From: Thiomonas bhubaneswarensis | GTDB lineage: Bacteria > Pseudomonadota > Gammaproteobacteria > Burkholderiales > Burkholderiaceae_C | Assembly: GCF_001418255.1 (NCBI RefSeq) | Contig: NZ_LIPV01000017.1 | Location: 1 to 35,539 of the forward strand | Length of the DNA: 35,539 nt | Direction: 5' to 3' | Shown here: positions 1 to 8,671 of the stretch, piece after piece | How positions within the stretch are numbered: position 1 is the stretch's first letter | Layout of the letters: the number at the start of each line of letters is the position of its first letter | Notes under the pieces: generated by a model | What the model was told of the DNA's origin: nothing | The model's input: the letters and a program-made list of their open reading frames with translations, nothing else | Database searches by the model: none | Translations under genes and position numbers: made by a program

Positions 1-315
1 CGCCATCCGCCGCAGGCCGATCAGGCCACCGTGGCGTTGCACGAGAAGATCGTGGAGATCGCCCATGTGCGTCGGCGTTTTGGCTACCGGCGCATCCACG
101 ATCTGCTGCGCCCGCAGTTCCCCGGAGTCAATCACAAGCGCGTGTACCGCCTCTACCGGCAAGCCAACCTGGCCGTGCGCCGACGCAAGAAGGGCAAACG
201 CCCTGTCAACGAGCGGGTGCCGCTGCAACGGGCACAGAAAGTCAACGAGGTGTGGAGCATGGATTTCGTGAGCGACAGCCTCTCGGGCGGCCGGCGTCTG
301 AAGTACCTCACGGTG
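1..315 (+). pseudogene. IS3-family transposase (OrfB) fragment, cut at both sides
   Basis: The reading frame is open from the window edge and encodes the N-terminal part of an IS3-family OrfB integrase: a helix-turn-helix-like HTH_21 region (GYRRIHDLLR, VNHKRVYRLYRQANLAVRRR) followed by the start of the rve catalytic core (NEVWSMDFVSDSL, with the first catalytic Asp in MDF). Homology stops at about base 315, just after KYLTV. In intact relatives this would continue with a D-D-F type segment and two more catalytic residues. Beyond the junction the same frame stays open to 588 by chance, but that stretch is antisense to a PHP/ATPase gene. The fragment therefore has no complete DDE triad and cannot be an active transposase. 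The IS407-like subgroup is a guess from sequence style. Confidence 0.85.
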
Positions 316-1638
316 CGCCTTCACGTCATCGAGGTCGGACAAGGACTTCACGAGCTTCCGCTGGTTCTCGGTCAAGCGGCGGTGAACGTCAGCGCTCTTC
401 GTCTCATAGTCCCCGTCCTGTGGAAGGAAGCGATCCAGCAACTGCACCCGGCTGGTTTCGTCCTGAGCCAGCTCGTAAATCTCGTTCTGCCCATAAATGT
501 CGATGCCGGGCAGCAAGTCTCTCGGGAGAAGGGTGGAAACGTTGCCGCCCAAGTCACGAACAATCGGCGGTTCACCATAACGCCGTGAGACTGTGTACTG
601 CTTGCCGTTCTGAGATGACGACACCACCACCAGCTCCAATCGGCCCGCCGCGCGGCCAAGGTTCTCCTTGATGATCTCCTGATGGAGCTTCAAGGCTTGC
701 TTGCCCTTGGGTGGAAAGTCCAAGGCATAGCGCAGACATTCGAGCAAGGTCGATTTACCTGTCCCTCGACCGCCGATGACCGTGTTGAGGTGATCGGAGA
801 AGTCCACGCGGACGCCATCCAGGTAGCCACCCGTGACCGTCATGCGGAGCACCTTGCCAATCGGGCTTTCGGCCTGCTGCGAGTTCAAGCGGATGCGCGA
901 CCCTGGGTCAAGGAAGGCCACCTTGAACGCCGCAAAGTTGGGCCGCGTCATCTTGATGAGGCAAGTGGCTCCCGGCTGCTCCAAGTCTTCCGGCTTGGCG
1001 ACATCTTTGGCATTGATGACAGCTATGGGCCGCTCGCGGCGATAGGCATCGTCCTTGTTCAGCAGCACCTTGCGGTAGAAATCGCTTTCCACCCCCGCCA
1101 AGTCATCTACCGCCCCCGGAATCTGGGCCGAGCGCAGCTTGGGTAGCTTCCATACATGATTGAGCCGGTTCTTCAGGAGGCCACTGTCCTGCGTGCAATG
1201 CGCAGCGTAGATGAAGCCGCCAAGCTGATCGACCTTCTCGATCAACTGCTCGGAACTCAATCGAGACGGGCGGACACCATCTGCAGGGTCAAGCAGGTCG
1301 AGATTGCCAAGGTAGCGCTCGAGCTGCTGTCCTGTCGTTTCCTCGGAAAACAGGCAGACATAATGGGTCTTGTCGTTCGAGGCGATCTCAAAGCCGGGGA
1401 ACACCACAATCCCGTGCGGTTGAAGCATCTCACGCAACGCATCGACGCTAGCCACGCTGCCGTGGTCGGCCAAGCCGACTACCGTAATGCCCAGCTCAAC
1501 GCATTTCTGGAGGAGTGCTTGGTTGTACCCCGCCTCATCCAGCCCGTGATCGGCTCCCCGATAGGTACCGTTGTAACCGACGGGATTGACCTGGAGCGCG
1601 CAGCGCCAGAATTTCGCATAGGTGTACTGATCGCTCAT
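316..1638 (-). pseudogene. TrlF-like PHP-domain/SMC-like ATPase, 3' end lost at the IS3 junction
   Basis: Minus-strand frame starting at the ATG at 1638 behind a strong GGGGGGAG ribosome site, about 440 codons before homology breaks. The N-terminal ~200 residues look like a PHP-type metal hydrolase (GITVVGLADHGS, then FPGFEI). The next segment has an ABC/SMC-type Walker A (GGRGTGKSTLLE) and downstream YGQNEIYELAQDE, typical of coiled-coil DNA-repair-like ATPases. This order matches proteins labelled TrlF-family AAA-like ATPases, common in defence and mobile regions, whose function is poorly known. The Walker B/signature half is missing: around base 315 the frame runs into antisense IS3 sequence and stays open to the window edge, so no natural stop is seen. 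It follows the restriction gene by 33 bp and was probably co-transcribed with it. Confidence 0.7.
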
Positions 1639-1671
1639 GCTCCCCCCTAATTCACTTGATTTCGGCAGCTA

Positions 1672-2412
1672 TCAACCCAACCGCGCTGCCTCTGCCGCGA
1701 TGTGACCTGCCAGAGCAGATACGAATGTCCTGAGGCTGGTCATCGACGACAGCTCCGTGAAATCTCCGGTATCCACCGCGCTGCGCTCTGCGGCGATGAC
1801 GGCAGCGGTGGTGTAAAGCTGCTCCTGCACCAGTCGCTGACACAGCAAGTCATACCGCTTGAGGTAGGACGCACCCTTGAACTCATCGAACACTGGGAAG
1901 TGTGGCGACGAATCACGGACAGGCTTGCGCGATTCCGGCGCATCCTCGACCATCATCATCCACCCAACAAAGGGACGCGGTTGCTTGCCGAAAGCCTCTT
2001 CACGGAAGGCGGTCCATAGATCATGGGCCGTCCCGATGGCTTCCTCAGTTCGGTTATTGAAGTTGTTGCCGAACGAGGGGCCTACCTGGCTTTTCAGCTC
2101 AATGGCTGCGATCAGCTCCCCCTTGTAGATCACCAAGAGATCCCACAGCTTCGTCGGGCGGAAATAGCCGGGCAGGGTTAGCATTGCCCGGTTCTGGTGA
2201 ATCTCGGCGTGGGCTAGCCCATTGGCCTTGATGATGTCGAGCACCAAGGCCAAGAACCCATCCATATTCTTGCCAGCGGTAACTCCTGCACGTTCACCTT
2301 GGTCGGCTTTGCCCGACTCAATTTGCTTTTGTCTTGCTGCTTCGCGGTTGCCCCAAAACGCCTTCACGGCCTCGCGGGCTTTCTGTTCGTAGTTGGCGAG
2401 ATCGAGTGCCAT
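1672..2412 (-). CDS. PaeR7I/XhoI-type type II restriction endonuclease
   Basis: A 246-residue protein of the size expected for PaeR7I-family enzymes, which cut CTCGAG. Visible catalytic core: PTKLWDLL (Asp91), then [12 protein letters not shown] with Glu105 and Lys107, a PD-(D/E)xK arrangement, followed by the family-typical [18 protein letters not shown]. The ATG lies immediately after the TAA of the methyltransferase gene (no gap), so the pair is translationally coupled, modification first. The enzyme would act on unmodified foreign DNA in the cytoplasm. CTCGAG specificity is inferred from family resemblance, not shown. The gene looks intact. Confidence 0.88.
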   Translation of the reverse strand: MALDLANYEQKAREAVKAFWGNREAARQKQIESGKADQGERAGVTAGKNMDGFLALVLDIIKANGLAHAEIHQNRAMLTLPGYFRPTKLWDLLVIYKGELIAAIELKSQVGPSFGNNFNNRTEEAIGTAHDLWTAFREEAFGKQPRPFVGWMMMVEDAPESRKPVRDSSPHFPVFDEFKGASYLKRYDLLCQRLVQEQLYTTAAVIAAERSAVDTGDFTELSSMTSLRTFVSALAGHIAAEAARLG

Positions 2413-4161
2413 TTATTCTCCATTGCCTCCGAGGGCAGATCGTTCTTCGTGACTCAGTCCGTAAAGCTTGAACACAGCCCGGTTGCAGGCTTGCACGTCC
2501 CGCTTGATTGCAGCCTCGACCAGTTCACGGCGCAGCGTCTCGGGCACATCCGCCCAGCGTGGGATGCGAATTCGGCGCAGGTACTGCGCTTGGAAGCGCA
2601 GGAAACCACCCCGCATTTTTGTTGAGTAGGTCGCCACAAACAGACGTGAGACAGCAGACAGCAGCACAGCCTGCAATGCCCGCAAATCCCAGTCGTCTGA
2701 GGTGACGTAGTAGAGGTTGTGATGGGGATACAGCTCGCCGCTTTCAAAGACGATATGCGCCTCACCCTTGATGTCCGGGACCAGGAGCTTCGGCCTCGCA
2801 GCCAGCGCCGGGGTGATGCGGTCAATCGTGCGATACCAGTTGGCCGGAGCTTTCTGCGCACAGTGACGACCAGCAATCGCCTCTCGGCGGGCCTCAAGGT
2901 AACGGCGCAGGCGCGGGTACTCGTCAAGATTGACCAGCCCGCCCAACTCGGCAAAGGGGTTGATGACACCCTGACCGCGCCACTGCACCTCGCCAGTCAT
3001 GATGTCCTTGGTTGTCACCAGCGGCAGCTTCCGGCTTGGCTCGACATCGAGAGCTGAGAAGTCCCCGATGAACGCCTTGTCAGCGCCGGTCGCGACACCG
3101 ATCCCAACCTTGCACCCCGCCTCTTCCAGCAGGGGGAAAGCACCCTCCAGACGGCGAATGAGCGCCATCTGGTCGGATGACTCCAGCAGCCACGGCTCAG
3201 CACCGTTAGTCACGCGGGCCAGTTCGCGCACCAGGCCGGTTCCTTTCGGCAGCATAGGGGCCCTGAGCAAGTCTGCAAGTGTGGTCAGCGTCGCACGGTC
3301 AATAGCCGGACGGTGAGCGATGCGCGTTGCCCCCGACACTTCACGGCTGATGATGGTGATGGCTGGGTAGGCGATCACATCGGAGTGGAAGGCCGGTGTA
3401 TCCACCATATCGACATAGACTTTTAGGTGGAATCGCTCGGCTACGAGGCTGCGCAGCGGCCCGCCATAGCGGTTCTTCATCCAGCGATCCGCGCAGATGA
3501 AGCCCAGGCGGCCACCATCCGACAAGACCGACAGCGACCGTTCGATGAATGGAATGTAGATATCGGCCCGGTCATACATCGTCAGGTAACGGCTGCGGTA
3601 TTCGGCAAGTAGTGGCGCCGGGATCAGTTCCTGACGAACATAGGGTGGGTTACCCACCACGAAATCGAATTGCCCCTCCAGCGGTGCCAGCAGGAAATCG
3701 CCCTGCGACAACCAGCATCCAGCCAAGGCGGTCGCTGCATTCGCGGCGACCCCCTGGCGCTTGAGCAGCGCGATCACAGCGGCTTGGGTGCTGCGAAAGG
3801 TGTCGTGGTGCAGCTCTACCGCTCGGATCGTATTGGCTAGCTCGTTGAGCGCGGAACCGTTCGGCCTTGCCGCCCTCCATGCACTCAATAGCCGTTCAAT
3901 GATCGGCAGCAGGAAGTCGCCGCCACCGAATGACGGCTCCAAAAGCCGCTTTTCGTAAAGCGGTTGATCCTCCGTGTAGCCAGCCAGGTCGAGAATGAAA
4001 TCCACCACCTCAGAGCGCGTGAAAATAGCCCCGCGAGCCTCATGCCCCCCCTCTGTCGCCAAAGCCTCAGTAGCCGCCATGACCGGGCATACAGGGACTG
4101 CAACAGCTCTAGGAGAAACCTTGCTGCGCACGCTGTATGCAGTGTCTAGTTGTTGGGCCAT
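2413..4161 (-). CDS. Adenine-specific DNA methyltransferase partner of the PaeR7I-type enzyme
   Basis: A 582-residue N6-adenine methyltransferase of the gamma/Eco57I-like type. The SAM-binding motif is [10 protein letters not shown] (residues ~74-83) and the catalytic motif is NPPY (171-174) in [12 protein letters not shown]. The C-terminal ~250 residues would be the target-recognition part ([44 protein letters not shown]). M.PaeR7I-type enzymes methylate the adenine in CTCGAG and so protect the host from the nuclease encoded directly downstream. The gene appears complete. It lies 9 bp downstream of the resolvase gene on the same strand, so the resolvase, methyltransferase, nuclease and PHP/ATPase genes may form one transcript. 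Confidence 0.88.
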   Translation of the reverse strand: MAQQLDTAYSVRSKVSPRAVAVPVCPVMAATEALATEGGHEARGAIFTRSEVVDFILDLAGYTEDQPLYEKRLLEPSFGGGDFLLPIIERLLSAWRAARPNGSALNELANTIRAVELHHDTFRSTQAAVIALLKRQGVAANAATALAGCWLSQGDFLLAPLEGQFDFVVGNPPYVRQELIPAPLLAEYRSRYLTMYDRADIYIPFIERSLSVLSDGGRLGFICADRWMKNRYGGPLRSLVAERFHLKVYVDMVDTPAFHSDVIAYPAITIISREVSGATRIAHRPAIDRATLTTLADLLRAPMLPKGTGLVRELARVTNGAEPWLLESSDQMALIRRLEGAFPLLEEAGCKVGIGVATGADKAFIGDFSALDVEPSRKLPLVTTKDIMTGEVQWRGQGVINPFAELGGLVNLDEYPRLRRYLEARREAIAGRHCAQKAPANWYRTIDRITPALAARPKLLVPDIKGEAHIVFESGELYPHHNLYYVTSDDWDLRALQAVLLSAVSRLFVATYSTKMRGGFLRFQAQYLRRIRIPRWADVPETLRRELVEAAIKRDVQACNRAVFKLYGLSHEERSALGGNGE

Positions 4162-4170
4162 CCCAAGTGC

Positions 4171-4740
4171 TCATTGACGCGGCATGACGACGCCGACGTG
4201 CTTGTAAAGGGTGGTTCGGGACACGCCATACCGGCGGGCTACCTCGGCCACCTGAATATCTGGATCGCGCAACAGGGCTTTGATCTCGCGCACCTGCTGG
4301 TCGTCTAACTTCGGCTTCCGACCACCGGCCCGGCCGCGGGCGCGGGCTGCTGCCAGCCCGGCCTGCGTCCGTTCTCGAATCAAGCCGCGTTCAAACTCTG
4401 CCAATGCCGCGAACACATGGAAAAGCAGCTTGCCCGCCGCGCCGCTCGTCTCGATCTTTTCTGTCAAGCTTTCGAATCCGACGCCGCGCTGCTCAAGATC
4501 GGCCACGATCTGTACCAGGTCGGGCAAACTGCGGCCTAGCCGATCCAGCCGCCAGACGACAAGGGTATCCCCAGCCCGCAGCGCCTTTCGGCACTGCTCA
4601 AGCTCCGGGCGGGCTGCACTCTTACCGCTGGCCGCTTCCTCGTAGATCGCACTGCACCCAGCCCACGTGAGCGCGTCGCGCTGCAGGTCTAGGTGCTGGT
4701 CATCGGTCGATACGCGGGCGTATCCTATTCGTTGATTCAT
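4171..4740 (-). CDS. tnpR: Tn3-type serine resolvase/invertase
   Basis: A 189-residue small serine recombinase. The N-terminal catalytic domain has IGYARVSTDDQ (nucleophile Ser11), LVVWRLDRLGRSLPDL and the FHVFAALAEFERGLIRERT helix; the C-terminal helix-turn-helix is IQVAEVARRYGVSRTTLYKHV. Length and domain order are normal and the gene looks intact. Such enzymes resolve transposon cointegrates at a res site, usually just upstream of the gene. No tnpA transposase is present in the window, so this is either a transposon remnant or a resolvase captured with the restriction-modification genes. It is the first gene of the minus-strand defence patch. Confidence 0.92.
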   Translation of the reverse strand: MNQRIGYARVSTDDQHLDLQRDALTWAGCSAIYEEAASGKSAARPELEQCRKALRAGDTLVVWRLDRLGRSLPDLVQIVADLEQRGVGFESLTEKIETSGAAGKLLFHVFAALAEFERGLIRERTQAGLAAARARGRAGGRKPKLDDQQVREIKALLRDPDIQVAEVARRYGVSRTTLYKHVGVVMPRQ

Positions 4741-5092
4741 TGACGGAATCAGAACACTGAAAAATTGACGGGTATATTAACACTCATCGGCGGCTTCGGC
4801 GATCTAAAACTGGGACTCTACGGAGTGTTCAGAAAACCACCGTTTGACGGACGCCTCGATCCAGAACCCCTGCAAGCATCATCTGCATAGACCAAAAAAG
4901 AGTCATCTGGAATGGGGAGTTGAATGCATCGGGCATGAGTGGCAAGTCTCGACCCCTACCCGTCGTTCGTATCGCCGGTGTTCCAATGACTGGTTCCGGG
5001 GTCGAGCAGCCATACAGCATGTCTATCCGCCGACAGCGTATCGGCCTGATCTGGCATTGGGGCACGCTCGCGCCATGTCAGCACTGACCGGC
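4741..5092. other. Gene-free spacer upstream of resolvase, possible res-site remnant
   Basis: No convincing coding sequence is seen in these 352 bp. The heptamer TTGACGG occurs at 4740-4746, 4765-4771 and 4844-4850, the first two 25 bp apart and close to the resolvase start. This position and repetition would fit a resolvase-binding (res) region, but I do not see the full three-subsite dyad pattern. The part from about 4850 to 5092 holds nothing I recognise; a palindrome GTCAGTGCTGAC (minus strand) lies about 15 bp beyond the dmeF stop. Confidence 0.35.
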
Positions 5093-6379
5093 TTACAAAG
5101 CTATCGGCCTTTTTTCCACCTCAATCGTCAAATGCGACAAATCCCGAAAGCCTTGCAGCTTGTGCCGGTAGTACAACGCATCCCGGGTGGGATCTTTGCA
5201 TTTCACCGCCACGATCGCTCCGAGGTGCCCAGGTCCGAGGCGCCACAGATGCAAGTCGGCCAATTCATCGCCCGCTTCCTGCACGACCTTGCGGATGGAC
5301 TGGCTCAGCGCGGCATCCGGATTGACGTCCAACAGAATGGCGCCGGTATCCCGGATCAAACCGAAGGACCAGTTCGCAATCACCACCGCGCCGACGATAC
5401 CCATCACGGGATCCATAAAGTTCAAGCCGAAGAACTTGCCCGCTGCCAGCCCCACAATGGCCAGCACGGAAACTGCGGCGTCCGCAGCCACATGCACGAA
5501 AGCGGCGCGCATATTGTGATCCCGGTGATGGTCTGCATGACCATGGTCATGGCCCTCAGACTCTGCAAAGTGCAGGGTTCGAGATACCACCGTTGCCCCG
5601 ATGTTCAGATGCAACCGTGCTTCGAAGGCATGCGGCTCCGGAATGGTATCGACCGATTCCCAGTACCCGCCCTGGTCTTGAAACTGAAACGTTTGGTGTT
5701 GCCCGGAAGGACGAATCGTCTCCATCCACATGTGCGACGCCAGCAGGCTTGTGGGTGGGCCTGATTGATCTTGCCAACGCAAGCGAAACCTCGGCGGGAC
5801 GCGATCCTCATGAATCTCGACCCGCACGCGACCTGTGGCAGTGTCCACGAACTGGGCATCGTCCGCGGTTGCCGCGCCATGGACATGACCATGCGCATGT
5901 CCATAACTGTGCTCATTGCCACTGAGCAGCCAGGCACTGAGGATGTTGACGAACAGGCCGAGAAAGGCAATGGCGATGGCAGCATTGAAATCGATGGCCA
6001 CCGGATGGATGAAGCGCGCAATCGCCTCATAGCCGATCAATAAAGCGATCATGGCCAAGATGATGGCGCTGGAGAAACCCGCCAGATCCCCCACCTTGCC
6101 GGTGCCGAAGCTGAAGCGAGCGTCATGGGCATGTTGGCGCGCGTAGTGGTAGGCCATGGCGGCGATCAGCATGGCTGCAGCATGAGTGCTCATGTGCAGG
6201 CCATCGGCGACCAACGCCAGCGAGCCAAAGTGAACCCCATCAGCGATCTCGATGACCATCACCCCGGTACACAGGGCGATGACGGCCCGGGTCTTGCGGG
6301 CATTGCGGTCATGGTCCTGACCGAGAAACACATGCTCATGCTCATGGGTAAACGGGGTCGCGGACATGGATGCGCTCAC
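5093..6379 (-). CDS. dmeF: DmeF-type cation diffusion facilitator (Co/Ni exporter)
   Basis: A 428-residue inner-membrane CDF transporter expected to export Co(II)/Ni(II) by proton antiport. The N-terminus has the DmeF-like FTHEHEHVFLG. TM2 carries the metal-site motif ADGLHMSTH (Asp59, His62, His66) and TM5 carries HVAAD (His296, Asp300). Six membrane segments are recognisable, with a cytoplasmic C-terminal domain (residues ~345-428). Between TM4 and TM5, residues ~155-288 form an unusually long loop: a His-rich stretch (HSYGHAHGHVHG), about 90 residues of soluble sequence (RVRVEIHED to VVSRTLHF), then a second His cluster (GHDHGHADHHRDH). The GTG start at 6379 overlaps the stop of the regulator gene (GTGA); an ATG at 6367 is an alternative. 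The ion choice is inferred from the paired RcnR-type regulator. Confidence 0.9.
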   Translation of the reverse strand: MSASMSATPFTHEHEHVFLGQDHDRNARKTRAVIALCTGVMVIEIADGVHFGSLALVADGLHMSTHAAAMLIAAMAYHYARQHAHDARFSFGTGKVGDLAGFSSAIILAMIALLIGYEAIARFIHPVAIDFNAAIAIAFLGLFVNILSAWLLSGNEHSYGHAHGHVHGAATADDAQFVDTATGRVRVEIHEDRVPPRFRLRWQDQSGPPTSLLASHMWMETIRPSGQHQTFQFQDQGGYWESVDTIPEPHAFEARLHLNIGATVVSRTLHFAESEGHDHGHADHHRDHNMRAAFVHVAADAAVSVLAIVGLAAGKFFGLNFMDPVMGIVGAVVIANWSFGLIRDTGAILLDVNPDAALSQSIRKVVQEAGDELADLHLWRLGPGHLGAIVAVKCKDPTRDALYYRHKLQGFRDLSHLTIEVEKRPIAL

Positions 6380-6654
6380 TTGAAGTATCTGTGCACGACG
6401 TCGATCAACTGGGCGGCAGCCTCGGCCGATTCATCCTGTTGGCCCTTGCGGGGATCAATCAGGTGGGTCTGGATGTGATCTTCGACGACCTCGGACAGTA
6501 AGCTGTTCATCGCACCACGGCAAGCCGCGATGGCATGCATGACTTGCTCACAGCCCGCATCACTCTCCAGAGCACGCTCGATGGCATCGACCTGGCCGCG
6601 AATGCGGCGCACGCGGTTGAGAAGTTTGGTTCTTTCTCGGATGGTGTGGCTCAT
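6376..6654 (-). CDS. dmeR: RcnR/DmeR-type nickel/cobalt-responsive repressor
   Basis: A 92-residue all-helical CsoR/RcnR-family repressor. The start is placed at MSHTIRERTK (6654) and not at upstream in-frame starts, because this puts the metal ligands exactly where RcnR has them: His3, Cys35, His60 and His64. It would repress its own promoter and dmeF until Ni or Co binds. It overlaps dmeF by four bases, so the two are co-translated. No good Shine-Dalgarno sequence precedes the start. Instead a -10-like TATAGT ends six bases upstream of the ATG, so a leaderless or near-leaderless mRNA is possible. The ligand set points to Ni/Co and away from copper CsoR (C-H-C) or FrmR. Confidence 0.9.
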   Translation of the reverse strand: MSHTIRERTKLLNRVRRIRGQVDAIERALESDAGCEQVMHAIAACRGAMNSLLSEVVEDHIQTHLIDPRKGQQDESAEAAAQLIDVVHRYFK

Positions 6655-6658
6655 GCCA

Positions 6659-6680
6659 ACACTATAGGGGGATAGGGTGT
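6659..6680. promoter_or_regulatory. Probable DmeR/RcnR operator (G-tract dyad)
   Basis: An imperfect inverted repeat of half-sites ACACTATA and TAGGGTGT flanks a central G5A run, immediately upstream of the dmeR start. RcnR/CsoR-family operators typically have AT-rich half-sites around a G/C tract, so position and form fit autoregulation. On the minus strand the site overlaps a -10-like TATAGT hexamer. Assignment is by resemblance only. Confidence 0.6.
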
Positions 6681-6763
6681 TTGAATTCATTGCGCTGGTC
6701 TCCATCGAACGGGGACACGATCAGGTGATCATGAGATGGATCGGCATTGGGCGGGGCAGGGGA

Positions 6764-6791
6764 TTGACGAGCAAGGAACCTTCGCTATCAT
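6764..6791 (+). promoter_or_regulatory. Sigma-70-type promoter for the small secreted protein / cus region
   Basis: TTGACG (6764-6769) and TATCAT (6786-6791) are separated by 16 bp, close to consensus. Transcription would start near 6798, so the downstream gene must start at 6811 or 6829 and not at the earlier in-frame ATG at 6736. It points away from dmeR. Confidence 0.55.
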
Positions 6792-6810
6792 CAGCCACCT
6801 TCATCGTCCC

Positions 6811-7248
6811 ATGCACCCATCCAAGCCCATGCGTTCCTTCCGAACTTTCTCCCGCTTCTGGGCGTTCGTTTGCGCATTGGCGTTTCTGCCGTGGATGCAA
6901 GTCGCCATGGCGCGTCCGGTGGTTGTTCCGGCCCCTTGCTGCGCGAATATGCCGGGTATGCCGACCATGGACTCCATGTCCATGGGAGCTGCTGGGCAAC
7001 AAGCACAAGTTTCTAGCCAGGACAGCGCAAGGGTTGAGCGTGCGTTTTGTCAGGCAGCCTGCCAAGACCTGAACGCAGCGGCTCCAGCCAGCACGATCAA
7101 GAGCTTTGGTATTGGCCCCGCCGCGCTGATCCAGCGTGTGATGCTGGTGCCGCAAGTCCGCCCCGCTTTGCTGAACTGGCAAATTCAGCGCATTGAGCCC
7201 CCACCCCCCTCCAGACCGTCTTTCCTCGCGGCGCGTCTCCAAGTTTGA
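6811..7248 (+). CDS. Small exported Cys/Met-containing protein at head of cus locus
   Basis: About 145 residues beginning MHPSKPMRSFRTFSRFWAFV. It has a signal peptide (basic start, hydrophobic FVCALAFLPWMQVAMA, cleavage after AMA), then CCANMPGMPTMDSMSMG with adjacent cysteines and Met-rich steps, then CQAACQDL, and a Pro-rich tail (PPPPSRPSFLAARLQV). The composition suggests a periplasmic metal-contacting protein. It sits 110 bp ahead of cusC on the same strand, and similar small Cys-containing secreted proteins accompany cus/czc-type RND operons. The promoter at 6764-6791 excludes the longer start; 6829 (MRSFRTF) is also possible. No named family is recognised. It resembles in design, though not clearly in sequence, the minus-strand protein at 34532-34945. 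Confidence 0.6.
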   Translation: MHPSKPMRSFRTFSRFWAFVCALAFLPWMQVAMARPVVVPAPCCANMPGMPTMDSMSMGAAGQQAQVSSQDSARVERAFCQAACQDLNAAAPASTIKSFGIGPAALIQRVMLVPQVRPALLNWQIQRIEPPPPSRPSFLAARLQV

Positions 7249-7268
7249 CCCCTTCGGCAGCAAGCAAG

Positions 7269-7332
7269 CCCGGTGAACTTTGACCGGGCGATGCGCGTGT
7301 TCGCCTTGCGATCAACGCTGCAACTCTGCAGC
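7269..7332. other. Two dyads in the cusC leader
   Basis: CCCGGT/ACCGGG (7269-7274 and 7283-7288, 8-bp spacer) and GCTGCA/TGCAGC (7317-7332, 4-bp loop) lie between the small secreted protein gene and cusC. Neither is followed by a T-run, so they are not clear terminators. They could be mRNA processing or attenuation hairpins, or incidental. Confidence 0.25.
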
Positions 7333-7357
7333 GCACCATCTGCCGAAGAGGAAAGCG

Positions 7358-8671
7358 ATGTCCCTCATGTTTCAGTGCCGCCGTGCGTTCGCCCGGCGAT
7401 CTGCCACCGCCTGTTCAAAGCGCAGGGTGGCGGCTCTCCCCTTGATGTTTCTGCTCGGTCCGCTGCTTGCCAGCGTGGCTGCCCAAGCCCAAGATGCACC
7501 CTTGACCCTCAGAGCCGCCGAGGCGCAACTGGCACAAGCCAACCCGAGTCTGGCAGCAGCCACACAGCGCATCCGCGCTCTCCAGCATCAGGCTGCAGCG
7601 GCCACGCACTTGCCCGACCCGCATGTGTCGTTCGACGCGGTCAACCTACCCACCAACAGCTTTTCGCTGACCCAGCAAGGCATGACCATGCTCAGCGTTG
7701 GCGTCAGTCAGAGCTTTTCACCCATCGGCAAGCTGGCCCTCGAAGGGAGCAAGCTGCAGGCGCAAGCCTCGGAGCAACGCTTCAGCCGTGAAGCCAAGCG
7801 GGCGCAACTGGTTCTCGCTTTGCGACGCGCCTGGCTGGTGGCGGTGTACACGCGCCAGGCCATGGCGACCGTGCAACGGCAGCAGTCGCTGGCGCGTGAG
7901 AACGTCGACGCGGCCATGGCCAGCTACCGTGCGGGCAGCGGAGCGCAGAGCGATGTGTTGCGCGCCCGTCTCGCCGAGGACGAATTGCGCAACGACCAAA
8001 GCGCGCTCGCCGCCGATGAAGCAGCGGCCCTGGCCGACATCGCTCAGGCACTCGGCAGCGAGCATGCGCCGCAGATCGATCCTGCCTGGCCGAACTTGGC
8101 GCCTGGTGCGATGACTCCGGAGCAAGCTCCCCCAGGCCAGCCACTGCTGCGCCTGGCCCAGGCCAAGGTGCTGACCGCGCAGGCTGGCGTGCAAGTGGCC
8201 AAGACGAATTTCCGGCCAGCCATCACGGTGGGCGCCTCCTACGGCAAGAGCTTTGTTCCGGGCTCCCCCAACTATTTTTCGGCTGGGGTGTCGATGAATC
8301 TGCCGATCTTCTCCAGCCATCGGCTGGACCAGGAACTCGACAGCGCGCGCGCCCAGGTGATGGAAGCCCGCTACGACGAGCAGGACCAGCGGCTGGCCTT
8401 GCAGCAGCAGATTCGCTCGGCCACAGCGCGCATGCGCAGCCAGCAGGAGAAGTGGCAGCGCCTGCACGCCCAGATGCTGCCGCTGGCGCACGAGGCCTAT
8501 GACTCCACCCTCACCGCCTACAGCAACGGCCGCGCCAGCATGGGCGACGTGCTCAAGGCGCAGCAAGCTGTCTTTGCCCTTGAACTCCAGACCCTGCAAC
8601 TGCGCCGGGATCTGCTGGCCACCCAGGCCGAACTCGACTACCTGACCACGCCTTCGGAGCAGCAGCCATGA
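7358..8671 (+). CDS. cusC: CusC/CzcC-type outer-membrane efflux channel
   Basis: A 437-residue TolC-superfamily outer-membrane factor forming the exit duct of the tripartite CusCBA pump for Cu(I)/Ag(I). The start at 7358 is chosen for the GAGGAAAGCG ribosome site and because it gives a sensible signal peptide (RRVAALPLMFLLGPLLASVAAQAQ). The two outer-membrane-efflux repeats run from about residues 45-240 and 250-435; coiled-coil segments rich in Ala/Gln/Arg are evident. No N-terminal lipobox Cys is obvious after the signal, unlike E. coli CusC. The stop overlaps the cusB start by four bases (ATGA), so translation is coupled. Confidence 0.88.
   Translation: MSLMFQCRRAFARRSATACSKRRVAALPLMFLLGPLLASVAAQAQDAPLTLRAAEAQLAQANPSLAAATQRIRALQHQAAAATHLPDPHVSFDAVNLPTNSFSLTQQGMTMLSVGVSQSFSPIGKLALEGSKLQAQASEQRFSREAKRAQLVLALRRAWLVAVYTRQAMATVQRQQSLARENVDAAMASYRAGSGAQSDVLRARLAEDELRNDQSALAADEAAALADIAQALGSEHAPQIDPAWPNLAPGAMTPEQAPPGQPLLRLAQAKVLTAQAGVQVAKTNFRPAITVGASYGKSFVPGSPNYFSAGVSMNLPIFSSHRLDQELDSARAQVMEARYDEQDQRLALQQQIRSATARMRSQQEKWQRLHAQMLPLAHEAYDSTLTAYSNGRASMGDVLKAQQAVFALELQTLQLRRDLLATQAELDYLTTPSEQQP

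Noticed and set aside
4780-4870. Tn3-family terminal inverted repeat near the resolvase (GTTCAGAAAACC)
   Set aside because: A short resemblance to the CAGAAAAC core of Tn21-like ends, but the outer GGGG start and full 38-bp pattern are absent.
4829-5065. 78-codon minus-strand frame downstream of dmeF
   Set aside because: No signal, domain or ribosome site recognised; kept as part of the gene-free spacer.
4844-5764. 306-codon plus-strand frame over dmeF
   Set aside because: It is antisense to a conserved transporter with clear motifs and its composition is that of a reverse-strand shadow.
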